A DNA stretch of 64,000 nucleotides from Hyphomicrobiales bacterium (GCA_013911885.1 JACESI010000007.1:99592-163591), one strand, 5' to 3'. Shown: positions 40,723-51,981, counted from the stretch's first letter. The notes: generated from the letters alone by a model not told the origin. Program-made: numbers and translations.

Positions 40723-41547
40723 ATGGCGGCTTGCGAACAGGCGTTCCAAAAATTCCAGTCTGACCATTCTGGCTCAAATGGAAAAACCGATCGTAATGTG
40801 GTCATCATGGTCGAGAAGCTGGTTGTTGGCTTTGGCGAAACGCTGGTGCTCGATCAGCTCGATCTTGCGGTTTATGAGCGCGAAATCCTCGGTTTTGTCG
40901 GCGCTTCAGGCACTGGCAAATCGGTATTGATGCGCACTATTCTCGGTCTCACGCCGAAGCGGTCCGGCGCGGTCCATATTCTGGGCCTCGACTATGACAA
41001 GGCAACGCCCCATCAGTGTAAGTCGGCTGACCGCCTTCTCGGGGTGCTTTTCCAGCATGGCGCTCTGTTTTCCTCGTTGACCGTCAAGCAGAATATCCAG
41101 GTGCCCATGCGGGAATATTTCGATCTCAGCCCCGCTCTGATGGACGAGCTTGCCATGATGAAAATGGAGCTTGTGGGGCTCGCGCCTGATGCCGCCGACA
41201 AATTGCCGTCCGAGCTTTCGGGCGGCATGATCAAGCGCGCGGGTCTCGCCCGAGCCCTTGCGCTTGATCCGGCGGTGATCTTTCTCGATGAGCCGACATC
41301 GGGGCTGGATCCGATCGGCGCGCAGGAGTTCGACAAATTGATCTTGAACCTTCGCGACACTTTAGGCGTTACAGTCTTCATGGTGACGCACGACCTCGAC
41401 AGCCTTTTCGCCATTTGTGATAGAATTGCCGTGCTTGGCAATAAACGGGTACTGGTTGAGGGTAAGCCTGAGGAAATGCTTGAATTTGAAGACCCTTGGG
41501 TCAATGCATATTTCAACGGAGAGCGCGCCAGACGCGCCCACAAATAG
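40723..41547 (+). CDS. MlaF-type ABC ATP-binding protein
   Basis: Walker A GASGTGKSVLMRTILG; LSGGMIKRAGLARAL; DEPTSGLDPIGAQEFD. Confidence 0.91.
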   Translation: MAACEQAFQKFQSDHSGSNGKTDRNVVIMVEKLVVGFGETLVLDQLDLAVYEREILGFVGASGTGKSVLMRTILGLTPKRSGAVHILGLDYDKATPHQCKSADRLLGVLFQHGALFSSLTVKQNIQVPMREYFDLSPALMDELAMMKMELVGLAPDAADKLPSELSGGMIKRAGLARALALDPAVIFLDEPTSGLDPIGAQEFDKLILNLRDTLGVTVFMVTHDLDSLFAICDRIAVLGNKRVLVEGKPEEMLEFEDPWVNAYFNGERARRAHK

Positions 41548-41585
41548 GGTCCCGGCCTTCAAGAAGATGGCCTTCAGCAGACACG

Positions 41586-43055
41586 ATGGAAACACGCGCT
41601 AATTATCTTGCAATTGGGTTGTTTACGCTTCTGGTCTTTGCCATGGCGTTCGGGCTGATCTATTGGCTGGTGCGCTTTAACGAGACCGGCGCGGCACGCA
41701 TGGTCGATCTTGTCGTTCCCGGCAATGCGGGCGGGCTGCAAAAGGGCAACGGCGTCCTTTTCAATGGATTGCGGATCGGCAGTGTCGTTTCCGTCGAATG
41801 GCGCAAGGATGATCCGGCTCATGTTTATGCCAAACTCAAGATTGACGCCGATGCGCCGATCCGTGAAGACACGACAGTGACAATCGCAAGCCAGCCTCTG
41901 ACGGGCCTGTCGACGGTTTCGCTGGTCGGCGGCTCACCGGAAAAAGATCTCATCCTTGAGCGGGAAGCGGTGCCGGTGCTGGTCGCGCGTCCCTCTCAGC
42001 TCAATGAGACGCTGGAAGCGGCGGGCAAAACCGTTCAGATCGCGAATGCGACCCTGCTGCGGATCAATAAGTTAGTCGAGACCAATCTTCCCTCGATAAA
42101 CCGCACCATCGCCAATGCGGAAGCGTTCAGTTCATCCCTTGCGACAAACACAGACGATATTTCCGCGCTGATGGACAATATCGGCAAGGCCTCTTTATCC
42201 ATCGCCAAATTGGGCGATACGCTGGACAGCATTTCCGGCAATGTGACTGATATCGTGAAAGCGGTGGAGCCGGAAAAGGTTCGCAGTACGCTTGCGAATG
42301 TTGAGAAAATATCTGGAGATATTGCGCGCAATTCGGGTGAGATCGACGGCATTGTCGGTGATGCAAAGGCGGCAGTCCAGAATTTCTCCGGGTTGACGGC
42401 GGGTCTCAACACCACCGTTTCTGCAATCAATGGCGAACAGCTTGCCCGCATGCTCAGCAATGTTGAAACCTTTTCGGGCCAACTGACCGGCACCTTGACC
42501 AAGGTGGACGGCATATTGAACGCCGTCGATCAGGAACGTATCAACCGTGTGCTCACCAGCGTCGAAGGCTTTGCCTCGCGACTGGATAAATCCGGCAGTG
42601 AGATTGACGCGATCATCGCCAATGCCAAGTCTGCGACCGAGGATGTGACCGGCTTTACCAAGACCCTTTCGGAGAACAAGGAGAATTTCGACAAGATCAT
42701 CAAGGATGCGACCGTGATATCGGAGCGGCTGATCAAGACGAGCGAGGCGGTGACCCGTCTTGTCGGGCGCGTGGACGGTCTGGTGGAGGGCAACGGACGC
42801 GGCCTGGTGCAGGAGGCGACCGACGCCGCCAAATCCATTCGTCGTGTCGCGGAAAGTTTTGAAGCGCGCGCGGATTCGATTTCGAGCGGCCTTGATCGCT
42901 TCTCCAACCGGGGCCTCAAAGACATCGAGGCGCTGATTTCGCAAAGCCGCGATGCGGTTTCCAGACTCGAAAACATCATTGGCAATATTGATGAAAACCC
43001 GGCGCAGTTTCTGCTTGGCGGAAGCAAAGTACCAGAATATCGTCAGCGGCGCTGA
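41586..43055 (+). CDS. MlaD/MCE family protein
   Basis: METRANYLAIGLFTLLVFAMAFGLIYWL TM, MCE domain (NGLRIGSVVSVEWRKDDPAHVYAKLKID...SQPLTGLSTVSLVGG), long helical tail. Confidence 0.9.
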   Translation: METRANYLAIGLFTLLVFAMAFGLIYWLVRFNETGAARMVDLVVPGNAGGLQKGNGVLFNGLRIGSVVSVEWRKDDPAHVYAKLKIDADAPIREDTTVTIASQPLTGLSTVSLVGGSPEKDLILEREAVPVLVARPSQLNETLEAAGKTVQIANATLLRINKLVETNLPSINRTIANAEAFSSSLATNTDDISALMDNIGKASLSIAKLGDTLDSISGNVTDIVKAVEPEKVRSTLANVEKISGDIARNSGEIDGIVGDAKAAVQNFSGLTAGLNTTVSAINGEQLARMLSNVETFSGQLTGTLTKVDGILNAVDQERINRVLTSVEGFASRLDKSGSEIDAIIANAKSATEDVTGFTKTLSENKENFDKIIKDATVISERLIKTSEAVTRLVGRVDGLVEGNGRGLVQEATDAAKSIRRVAESFEARADSISSGLDRFSNRGLKDIEALISQSRDAVSRLENIIGNIDENPAQFLLGGSKVPEYRQRR

Positions 43056-43209
43056 GCACGCGCCGTGCTTGTTTTCCCGAGATTGATGGACTTGATAGAA
43101 GCGGGCCTGTTTGAACGGGTTTCCCTCTCTGATAGGGTTCGAAAATCAGTGCGATTCCCGACCGGAAAAATTTTCAACAATCCTGATACTCTGATGAATA
43201 GTGAGCGTT

Positions 43210-43815
43210 ATGGCCATGACTAGAACCTTCAGACGCAGCATCGGCTTTGCGCTCACCGTAATGCTTGTGTCCGGTTGTGCGCTGATTGTGCCGCCGGCAG
43301 CGCCCACGGTCTATGATCTGTTCGTGAGCGATCGGTTTGCAACAATTGCAGGCGACACGCCTAGCCAAATTCTGATTGCCAATCCGAAGGTTCTCAGTTC
43401 GCTCGACAATGACCGCATCCTGATTAAGCCATCTGTTGCTGAAATCAGCTATTTGGGCGATGTTCGCTGGAGCGATAAAACGCCGCGGCTGCTCCAGGCC
43501 TATATCAGCCGTGCCCTCGCCAAGAGTGGCGGCGCGCGGGCAGTTGGTCTTCCTGGGGACGGGCTTCTGATCGATCATCAGTTGCTGTTGGATATCCGCG
43601 CCTTCCAGATTGAGGTCGCTGAGAGCGGAACCAGAGCGCGTGTTGAATTTGGTGTGCGCATTCTCAACGACAAGAACGGGCTTGTTATTGCAAGCCAAAC
43701 CTTCGAGACCGCTGTTCCGGCGAGTGATGATGCCGTCGGAGCTGTCAAGGCGCTCAATGAGGCGCTCGACCGTGTGACGGCGGACCTGCTGACTTGGGTC
43801 TACGCGAAAATCTAA
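43210..43815 (+). CDS. ABC-type transport auxiliary lipoprotein (PqiC/LptE-like group)
   Basis: Lipobox VMLVSGC; ABC_trans_aux pattern YLGDVRWSDKTPRLLQAYISRAL; 3' end of mla operon. Confidence 0.8.
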   Translation: MAMTRTFRRSIGFALTVMLVSGCALIVPPAAPTVYDLFVSDRFATIAGDTPSQILIANPKVLSSLDNDRILIKPSVAEISYLGDVRWSDKTPRLLQAYISRALAKSGGARAVGLPGDGLLIDHQLLLDIRAFQIEVAESGTRARVEFGVRILNDKNGLVIASQTFETAVPASDDAVGAVKALNEALDRVTADLLTWVYAKI

Positions 43816-43856
43816 AGCTTACGGAAAGTCTAGAGCTTACGCGAAAATCTTCAAGC
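43801..43856 (+). repeat. Three tandem ~19-nt repeats spanning the stop codon
   Basis: TACGCGAAAATCTAAAGCT / TACGGAAAGTCTAGAGCT / TACGCGAAAATCTTCAAGC. Confidence 0.75.
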
Positions 43857-43889
43857 ACTCTCGCAAACCGACCGCAAACCTATCTTATG

Positions 43890-43917
43890 AAAACGGCGCC
43901 TTGCGGCGCCGTTTTTT
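43890..43917. terminator. Intrinsic terminator, possibly bidirectional, between convergent genes
   Basis: AAAACGGCGCC-TTGC-GGCGCCGTTTTTT. Confidence 0.9.
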
Positions 43918-43946
43918 GAGTTGTTCGCAATCGGTGCTGTTCAACC

Positions 43947-46900
43947 TCAGTCGAAGCGACCGGTTGCCTGCGCGAGGATCGTATAGAGCCTGCCAACATC
44001 GGAATTGAGATAAGCCTCGGACTGGCGGTCACCATCGGCGCCGCGGGAGACTTCGAGAATGAGACCTTCGAATTCGGCGATATAGCGCCCAACAGTTTCC
44101 GCGAAATCCGGGATGCTTGCAACATTGCGGCGGATTTCATCGCGCAGGCGCGGGCTTTCGAGGGTCCGCATCCGGCGTGTGAAGACATTGCGCTCGCCAC
44201 GCTGATAGCGTTCCCAAAGCTCGATTGTCGCATCGCGGTCGATCACGCGGGCGATATCCACTGAAAGTGAATAGAGCGATTCGACGATATGCTGCGGCGA
44301 GCGGCGGGAGCTGGCAGTCTGGCGGATGACAGGCTCTGCGGGCTGAGGTGCAGGGGAACGCGGGCGCGCGGGCTCCCCTTCTGTCGAGGCACGACGGAGA
44401 AGGTCTTTCACCCATCCGCCTTCAAGGGAGGAGGACGGCGCGGGCTCTGCCGGTGCTCTCGCGATCGGCGCCTGCGTCTGGATTGGAGACTGTGCTGGTG
44501 CCCTGAAAGGTGCCTGAATTGGAGCCGCTGTATAAGCCTCGCGTTCAGCCTGTGGCTCGGAGCGGCGCGTGAAAGCGGGCTGCTCGTCGTCATAGGAGCG
44601 GGCTGGAGATTGGGCTGGAGCGCCTGTTGGTGCGCGCGACGGCTGAAGCTGTGTATCACTCCGCGTCATATCGAAAAGTGCTTGAGAAAGCGGCGATGTC
44701 GCTTCCTGTTCACGGGTGACCGGGGAAGGCCGATAGGTGTCCTGTGCAACCGTTTCACTCATTGCAGACGGGCGCGCCGCTTCGGCAACAGCATAAGCAT
44801 GCTGCGGCTGAGCGCGTTTCGGCTGCTCGACCACATTGGTGGACCGTATGGAAACCGGGCCGCGCTGGTCGCGCTGGGCATTGACGATTTCACTGAGATC
44901 GTTGAGCGCGCGGACCTGCTCGCTCACGAGACGGCGCATCGCTGCGGTGCTTTCCCTGGTTTCTTCGGGCAGATCGAAGACGCCGCGTTTGATTTCGGCG
45001 CGGGTTGCCTGAAGATCGGCCTGAATCGTGTTCGCCACGCGGCGCATTTCCTCGGAAGCCGCGGTGAAGCGTTCGGTCGCCTCGGTGATCGCCGCATTCA
45101 TCTGGATATTCGCGCCATTGCGCAGTTTTTCCAGTTGGTTGGAAATTTCCTTTGCGGCCTGATCGGCGCTTGACGAAAGATTTGCCGATACAAGCCGGGC
45201 GCGTTCTTCTGACTGCTTGATCGTATCGTTCATGAGGCCCGCGAAGGAGCGCATCAGCGCCTCGATGTCCGAACTCTTCGAGACAAGGCCCTGAGACAGG
45301 ATTTCGATCACGCGCTGGCGATCTTCGATCGTGCCGTCAAGGTTGTTGCCGGCGGAGATCAGCATAGAGGCAGCATCCTCGAGGGCGCGGCTTTGTCCTT
45401 CGAAGCGCGAGGCAAGCGCGCCAGTATCGCGGATGGTGAGTTCCGAAATCTCGCGGAGCTTCCCAATTTCCTCGGCAAGCTGCCGGTTTGCTGCATCTGA
45501 TTGACCGGCGGCCTGCGCCACGGCATTGCGGATTTCGAGCGAGCGGTTGGTGAGGCCGGTCTCGATGGTTGCGAGATTCTTGTCGGCGTTTGCAAGGACA
45601 TTACGCAGCGTTTCGTTGCTGTCGCCAATGCGTGCGAGGACCTGATTGACATCGCCGATCTGGCTTTTGAGTTCGGCAATGACCCGTCCGCTTTCAGCCT
45701 GAAGGGCTTCGACAACATTTCCGCTCTGGGCCTGAAGCGCGTTCACCACGGCAGCGCTGGTGCGCGCCACGTTGGAAGCAATGGCAGCGCTTTTCTCATC
45801 GATGGCGGTGATGAAACTCGAACTGGTGCGCGTGATCACATCATTCAGAGCGGAGCCTTTCTCATCCATGGCGTTGATGAGGTTTGCCCCATCATTGTTG
45901 AGAAGTGCGCTCAGCGCCTGTGTCCGCTCACGCAGCATGTCCTCGACATCCGTCGCATGGCGGATCAGGGTCTGTTCGGACAAGCTCGTGCTTGATTTCA
46001 GGGTATCCTGAAGGCGTATGGCGGACTTTTCGATATCCGAGGCCGTGTCGTTCGCCTGTGCGCGAATACCGGTGGAGAGCGACGACAGAGCGCCGATGAG
46101 ACGCTGACCGGCCTCATAGGATTTCGACGCAAAGAGGCTCGCCGCTTCATCTGCTGCACGGGAGAAATTGTGGCTCGATTCTTCCGAAAGCGCCGCGATG
46201 CGCGTATGCGCCGATTCGGCATTTGCCACCAGATTGTTGCTCGCCCCGACGAGGCGGACTTCGACAAGTTCGTGGATGCGCGAGGCATTGGTCTCGAGTG
46301 TGCCGACAACCGCGTCGATATTGGTTGCAAGTTCGCCGATATTGCCCGCGAGAGAGATATTCACCGCCTCGACACGCTCACTTAAAGTATCGGTGACATG
46401 TTTCGCCTGACTTTCGAGGGTCCTGACCGCGTCGGCGAGGCTGCGATCGAGCGTGCCGGTGAGTTCGCGGGTCTGGGTTTCGAGGGTTTCGCCAACCGTT
46501 GAAACACGCTCGGAGAGGGCGGTCGTCAGCTCGTTCTGCCCTTCGGAGAATGTATTGGCGAGTTCGCGGGTCCGTTCGATCAGGGTGTCACTGATCTGGC
46601 GGCCGCGCTTGTCGAGGGCCTCGTCGATGGTCTTCACACGTTCGGAGATGTCGGTCGAGATTTCCTGAGACTTGATGCGGAAACTCTCGGATGCCTGATC
46701 GAGATGGCCCTGAAGCTCGTCGGAGAGGCTCGTGGCGCGGCTAGCAAATGTATCGGTGACGGCGCTGAGCCGGTTCGAGATCGAGCCCGATACTTCGTCA
46801 AGGCGGCTTTCCAGCGCCCCGTCGATTTCTGACAGGCGTTTGGTGAAGACATCGTCCATCTGGCCGACGCGTTCGCCGAGGGTTTTTGTCAGAACCTGAC

Positions 46901-48851
46901 CTTTTTCACCCACGATTGAATCGATCTGAATGAGGCGGCTGTCGATACCGGCCCTAAGGCTTGCCGATCTGTCCTCGATGTTCTGAATGAGTTCAAGGCC
47001 GGTCGCGGCGAGTTGCTGGTTCAGGTTTTCACCGCGCATGGAAAGCGCCTTGGCAACCTGTTCGCCGACATAGGCGATCTTTTCGCCCATCACATTCTGA
47101 TTGGCGGAGAACGTGTCGTTGACCCGAATTGTTGTTTCGGAAATGCTGTCGATGAGGCCGATGGTCCGATTTTCAATGAGTTTCGCGACATCATCGCCGG
47201 TCGCGCCGATCCGCTCGACCAGGGCGTTGCCGCTGTTCACGACGAGACCTTCGATCCGGCCTGTGACCTCAGTGAGATCAGCGGTGAGGGTGTCGCCGCG
47301 CTGTGAGATGAGATCGGCAAGGCGGGCGCCGATATCATCGAAACGGTCGGTAATGTCCGAGCTTCTGAGCGAGAAGTCGACCATCAGGGCGTTGGTCGAA
47401 GTGCGCATCTGCTCGGTGATTTCGCCGGACTGGCGTGCGATGGTCGCCGTGATGGAATTGCCGGTTGTCTGCATCTCCTCGGCGAAGGCGGCGGACTGGT
47501 TGCTGAGATTGCTGGTGATTTCCGAACCCGTATCGGCAAGCGTCGCCGTTATGGTCTGCGAGCGTTCGGTGAGCGCGTCGCGCACGGCATTGCCGACTTC
47601 GGCGAGCTTGCTTGCGACCTCGGTTCCGCGCGTTGAGAGGGACAGGGTGATGCTTTCCCCGATTGTCGCGAGATCACCGGTCACGGTGGTTCCGATCTGC
47701 GAAAGATTGGCGCTGATGTCGGCGCTCTTGGTCGTGAGATCGTCGGTCAGTTTCTGGCTGATGCCGGAGAGTTCGCTCGTCACCTTCTCGCCGACATCGG
47801 CAAGTTCATCAACGGTAGAGCGGCCGGTCGCCGTCAGTCGACCGATCAGGCTCTCGCCCTGTCCGGAAAGGGCGGAAACGAGGCTCTCGCCGGCTGAATC
47901 GATTTCCCTCGCAATCGACTCTGCTTGCTCGGAAATGGTGCTCGTGATGGAATCACCCATCGACTTGACGTTTTTGGACACGCCTTCAAGGTCCGAGGTG
48001 ACTCTGGAACCGATCGACAGGATTTCCTCGCTGAGATCGTTCTTTGCTGTCGAGAGCGATGTGCCGATGCGCTCGGCATTGTTGAGGATCGCTTCGCGCT
48101 GGCTCGACAATTCCTCGATCAGGCCGCGAATGCGCAGTTCGTTATCGGAATAGGATCGCTCAAGCGACATCATCTCATTGTGGACCAGGACTTCAAGCTC
48201 GCCGGCCCGGGCGAGAACGCGCTCGACGCCGTCGCCCATGGCGGCAACTTCGCGCCGCACGGCCTGACCGACCTTGACGATGGATTCGGTTGCAATGTCT
48301 TCCGGCTCCGCGAGGCGCAGGGCGACTTCGGACATGGAATTCGCGGCAAGCCGCATTTCCTGTGCGCGCCACATCAAAAACGCCATGACGAAGAAAAACA
48401 GGATCGGGACAATGCTCGCCACCAGAAAAGAAACCGCGGAGGGCTGGTTCAGAAGGGCGAGGAGCTGGGCGTTGGTCGTGATATCGGCTGCAAAGAACCG
48501 TGCGCCAAGCAGGCCCGCGCCGACAAGCCAGAGCGCAGAGACGATTGTCGCCCACCAGAAAGCTGCTGCCGAAGGTCGGCGGTTCATGCCATAGACAATG
48601 CTTCCGATGGCGCGGCGGTCGTCATTCGCAGGTGACCGTTTGGCCGCGTTCGCAAGGGTAGCGTTGTCTCGGGCCGATGTCCTCGACTTTGTTGCAGGCT
48701 GCAAGGTGGCGTCTGATTTCAGATCAGCGGATGCGGCGCCGGTGCCGGCTTCGAGGTCAAGATCAAGATCTCCGAAATCGAGTTTCAGAGCCTCTTCCAC
48801 TGCATCAATGGCCGCCTGGGCCGGATCAATCGCTTGCGGAGTTTTCGCCAT
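43947..48851 (-). CDS. Giant membrane-anchored helical repeat protein; candidate growth pole ring protein (GPR/RgsE-like)
   Basis: 1634 aa; two adjacent TM segments (about residues 97-120 and 138-161); 49 consecutive 11-residue repeats (residues 310-848); proline-rich region before a conserved C-terminus. Confidence 0.75.
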   Translation of the reverse strand: MAKTPQAIDPAQAAIDAVEEALKLDFGDLDLDLEAGTGAASADLKSDATLQPATKSRTSARDNATLANAAKRSPANDDRRAIGSIVYGMNRRPSAAAFWWATIVSALWLVGAGLLGARFFAADITTNAQLLALLNQPSAVSFLVASIVPILFFFVMAFLMWRAQEMRLAANSMSEVALRLAEPEDIATESIVKVGQAVRREVAAMGDGVERVLARAGELEVLVHNEMMSLERSYSDNELRIRGLIEELSSQREAILNNAERIGTSLSTAKNDLSEEILSIGSRVTSDLEGVSKNVKSMGDSITSTISEQAESIAREIDSAGESLVSALSGQGESLIGRLTATGRSTVDELADVGEKVTSELSGISQKLTDDLTTKSADISANLSQIGTTVTGDLATIGESITLSLSTRGTEVASKLAEVGNAVRDALTERSQTITATLADTGSEITSNLSNQSAAFAEEMQTTGNSITATIARQSGEITEQMRTSTNALMVDFSLRSSDITDRFDDIGARLADLISQRGDTLTADLTEVTGRIEGLVVNSGNALVERIGATGDDVAKLIENRTIGLIDSISETTIRVNDTFSANQNVMGEKIAYVGEQVAKALSMRGENLNQQLAATGLELIQNIEDRSASLRAGIDSRLIQIDSIVGEKGQVLTKTLGERVGQMDDVFTKRLSEIDGALESRLDEVSGSISNRLSAVTDTFASRATSLSDELQGHLDQASESFRIKSQEISTDISERVKTIDEALDKRGRQISDTLIERTRELANTFSEGQNELTTALSERVSTVGETLETQTRELTGTLDRSLADAVRTLESQAKHVTDTLSERVEAVNISLAGNIGELATNIDAVVGTLETNASRIHELVEVRLVGASNNLVANAESAHTRIAALSEESSHNFSRAADEAASLFASKSYEAGQRLIGALSSLSTGIRAQANDTASDIEKSAIRLQDTLKSSTSLSEQTLIRHATDVEDMLRERTQALSALLNNDGANLINAMDEKGSALNDVITRTSSSFITAIDEKSAAIASNVARTSAAVVNALQAQSGNVVEALQAESGRVIAELKSQIGDVNQVLARIGDSNETLRNVLANADKNLATIETGLTNRSLEIRNAVAQAAGQSDAANRQLAEEIGKLREISELTIRDTGALASRFEGQSRALEDAASMLISAGNNLDGTIEDRQRVIEILSQGLVSKSSDIEALMRSFAGLMNDTIKQSEERARLVSANLSSSADQAAKEISNQLEKLRNGANIQMNAAITEATERFTAASEEMRRVANTIQADLQATRAEIKRGVFDLPEETRESTAAMRRLVSEQVRALNDLSEIVNAQRDQRGPVSIRSTNVVEQPKRAQPQHAYAVAEAARPSAMSETVAQDTYRPSPVTREQEATSPLSQALFDMTRSDTQLQPSRAPTGAPAQSPARSYDDEQPAFTRRSEPQAEREAYTAAPIQAPFRAPAQSPIQTQAPIARAPAEPAPSSSLEGGWVKDLLRRASTEGEPARPRSPAPQPAEPVIRQTASSRRSPQHIVESLYSLSVDIARVIDRDATIELWERYQRGERNVFTRRMRTLESPRLRDEIRRNVASIPDFAETVGRYIAEFEGLILEVSRGADGDRQSEAYLNSDVGRLYTILAQATGRFD
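46308..47924 (-). repeat. Coding tandem repeat, 33-bp period, 49 units (11-residue hendecads)
   Basis: e.g. GESLVSALSGQ/GESLIGRLTAT/GRSTVDELADV/GEKVTSELSGI...; hydrophobic at positions 4 and 8, no indels. Confidence 0.85.
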
Positions 48852-49345
48852 GGTACAATGCCTTAAGCAACGTCAGGGTTTTTTGGAAATGCGCGAACGC
48901 CTCTCCGACAAATTGTCTTATCAACAGCGCCGACTGGAGTCATGGCGGTATGGGTATGTTGGTTAAAATCGAGCAACTGTAACCAAGACGAAAACCCGGC
49001 AGCTCATCTGCCTGAAAACCGTCTCAGTTCTTCGCCGTTTATAGATCTCACCATCCATGCCCGCATGCATGTCTTACCGAAACCGGGTAATGTCTTTAGC
49101 GTCACATTAACGATTTGTTAAGCAATTGAAAATGGTAGTTGGAAAAACCCACAGACTGATCGCTTTTATGGTTAATAAAACAAATCCGATGGATCAGACA
49201 AAGTTACTGGAATAGTTTCCGATTTGACCACAATTTGAACCAAATCACCCACGAAAAGCGCGCTCGCCATAAGTTGTGGCGGGGTGTTAATGCGCCGTTA
49301 GTGCCCCTCTGCGAAGATCATTCCAAGAAAAGTGAAGGTTCAAGG

Positions 49346-49732
49346 ATGGGACTGATGACTGCTCAAAAAGCAATGGGATATTTGCAACAAGGATCCGGTC
49401 GGCATGGCTCCGATCGCCCGATTGATCTGGTGCATCTTGCAAAGCAGACGCTGGGTGACCGTTCGCTCGAAAACGAAGTGCTCCAGCTTTTCATGACGCA
49501 ATCCGACATTTACATGAAGCGCCTTGAATCGGCGAATGATGATCGCCAGCGCTTTGAAGCGGCTCATACGATCAAAGGCTCGGCGCGCAATATCGGTGCC
49601 TGGGGTGTTGCGGATGCAGCAGCACATCTCGAACAGGCGCAAGAGGCTGAAATTCAGGCCGATGTCGCGACGCTGCGTCTTGCATTGATGGAAACCCGTT
49701 CGTTCATCCGATCCCTGCTCGACGAATCCTGA
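49346..49732 (+). CDS. Hpt-domain protein
   Basis: FEAAHTIKGSARNIGAWGVADAAAHLEQA phosphotransfer motif. Confidence 0.85.
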   Translation: MGLMTAQKAMGYLQQGSGRHGSDRPIDLVHLAKQTLGDRSLENEVLQLFMTQSDIYMKRLESANDDRQRFEAAHTIKGSARNIGAWGVADAAAHLEQAQEAEIQADVATLRLALMETRSFIRSLLDES

Positions 49733-49895
49733 TCGCGCCTTGCGCCGCGCGTCTCTCGGCGCGGTTTCGGCCCTGAAAATCGACAACGTCGGGCCCACAT
49801 TTTCCGCGCGGCATCTTTTCCTGAGCTTCGGTGCTTGACACGACCGACAGTATCCTTATCTCGGAGTGAACAACAAAACACCGGGCTGGAGCGAC

Positions 49896-51274
<1,379 letters not shown>

Positions 51275-51283
51275 ACGCGCTAC

Positions 51284-51883
51284 TCAAAGCGGTGCGGTGT
51301 CGGCATCGAACTTTCGCTGCTCGGCATCATGGCGCCTGTGCATTTCAACCACAATCGCGCCCGCCTTCCGGTTGATTTTCTCGCAAGTCGGCTCAGGCGT
51401 CAACTTGCTGATCTTGCTAGCGATTTCATGAGTGTAACGCTCCGCAATGGCGACATGGACGAGTTCATGCACGGTCACTCTCAGAACCAGATTATCCCAA
51501 ACCCGTCTTTCGGTTTCATCGGCCTTCCTGTAGTTCACCCATTGCGGCAGAAACACCTTGATATCGGTGCGCACGGAAACCCGCGCGATGGCACAGCTAT
51601 CGGCTGATTTGTGGTATTTCAATCTCGGCACGTAGAGCGCAGTCTGGGTGACGCCGAGTTTCGCGTCATAGGCGCCATCCGGCTTGATCGGCGATTTTTT
51701 CTGAAAATCCCTGAAGAGCGACAGCCTGTCGTGGCCGCGGACCTTGAAATATTTGAACTTCTTGCTGATATCGACTTTGACAGGAGCGGCTGCAACCTGC
51801 TTCTTGCGGGGGGTGTCGGCAGCGATGGCCAATCCTGGTGCGAGGATCAGAAAAGAAAGCAGAAGTAATCTGTACACGTTCAA
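51284..51883 (-). CDS. DUF922 family putative secreted Zn-dependent protease
   Basis: Signal peptide; HELVHVAIAERYTHE (HExxH) and HDAEQRKFDADT. Confidence 0.75.
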   Translation of the reverse strand: MNVYRLLLLSFLILAPGLAIAADTPRKKQVAAAPVKVDISKKFKYFKVRGHDRLSLFRDFQKKSPIKPDGAYDAKLGVTQTALYVPRLKYHKSADSCAIARVSVRTDIKVFLPQWVNYRKADETERRVWDNLVLRVTVHELVHVAIAERYTHEIASKISKLTPEPTCEKINRKAGAIVVEMHRRHDAEQRKFDADTAPL

Positions 51884-51981
51884 AAGGCCTCGATTTGGAT
51901 AGGGCGGGTGGCAGTGACATAAGGGAATGAACGGTCCGCCATCAAGACCTTATGCCGTCAAAAAAACTTGTCTGGTACGGA

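Noticed and set aside
44289-45173. 294-aa plus-strand ORF and many others antisense to the giant repeat gene (e.g. 47101..48153)
   Set aside because: Shadow ORFs in a high-GC coding region; compositions are Arg/Ser-rich and non-domain-like, while the minus-strand frame is continuous and repeat-structured
46308-47924. 33-bp periodicity considered as a CRISPR array or noncoding minisatellite
   Set aside because: Period is at the amino-acid level in one open frame; DNA units are not identical and no spacers exist
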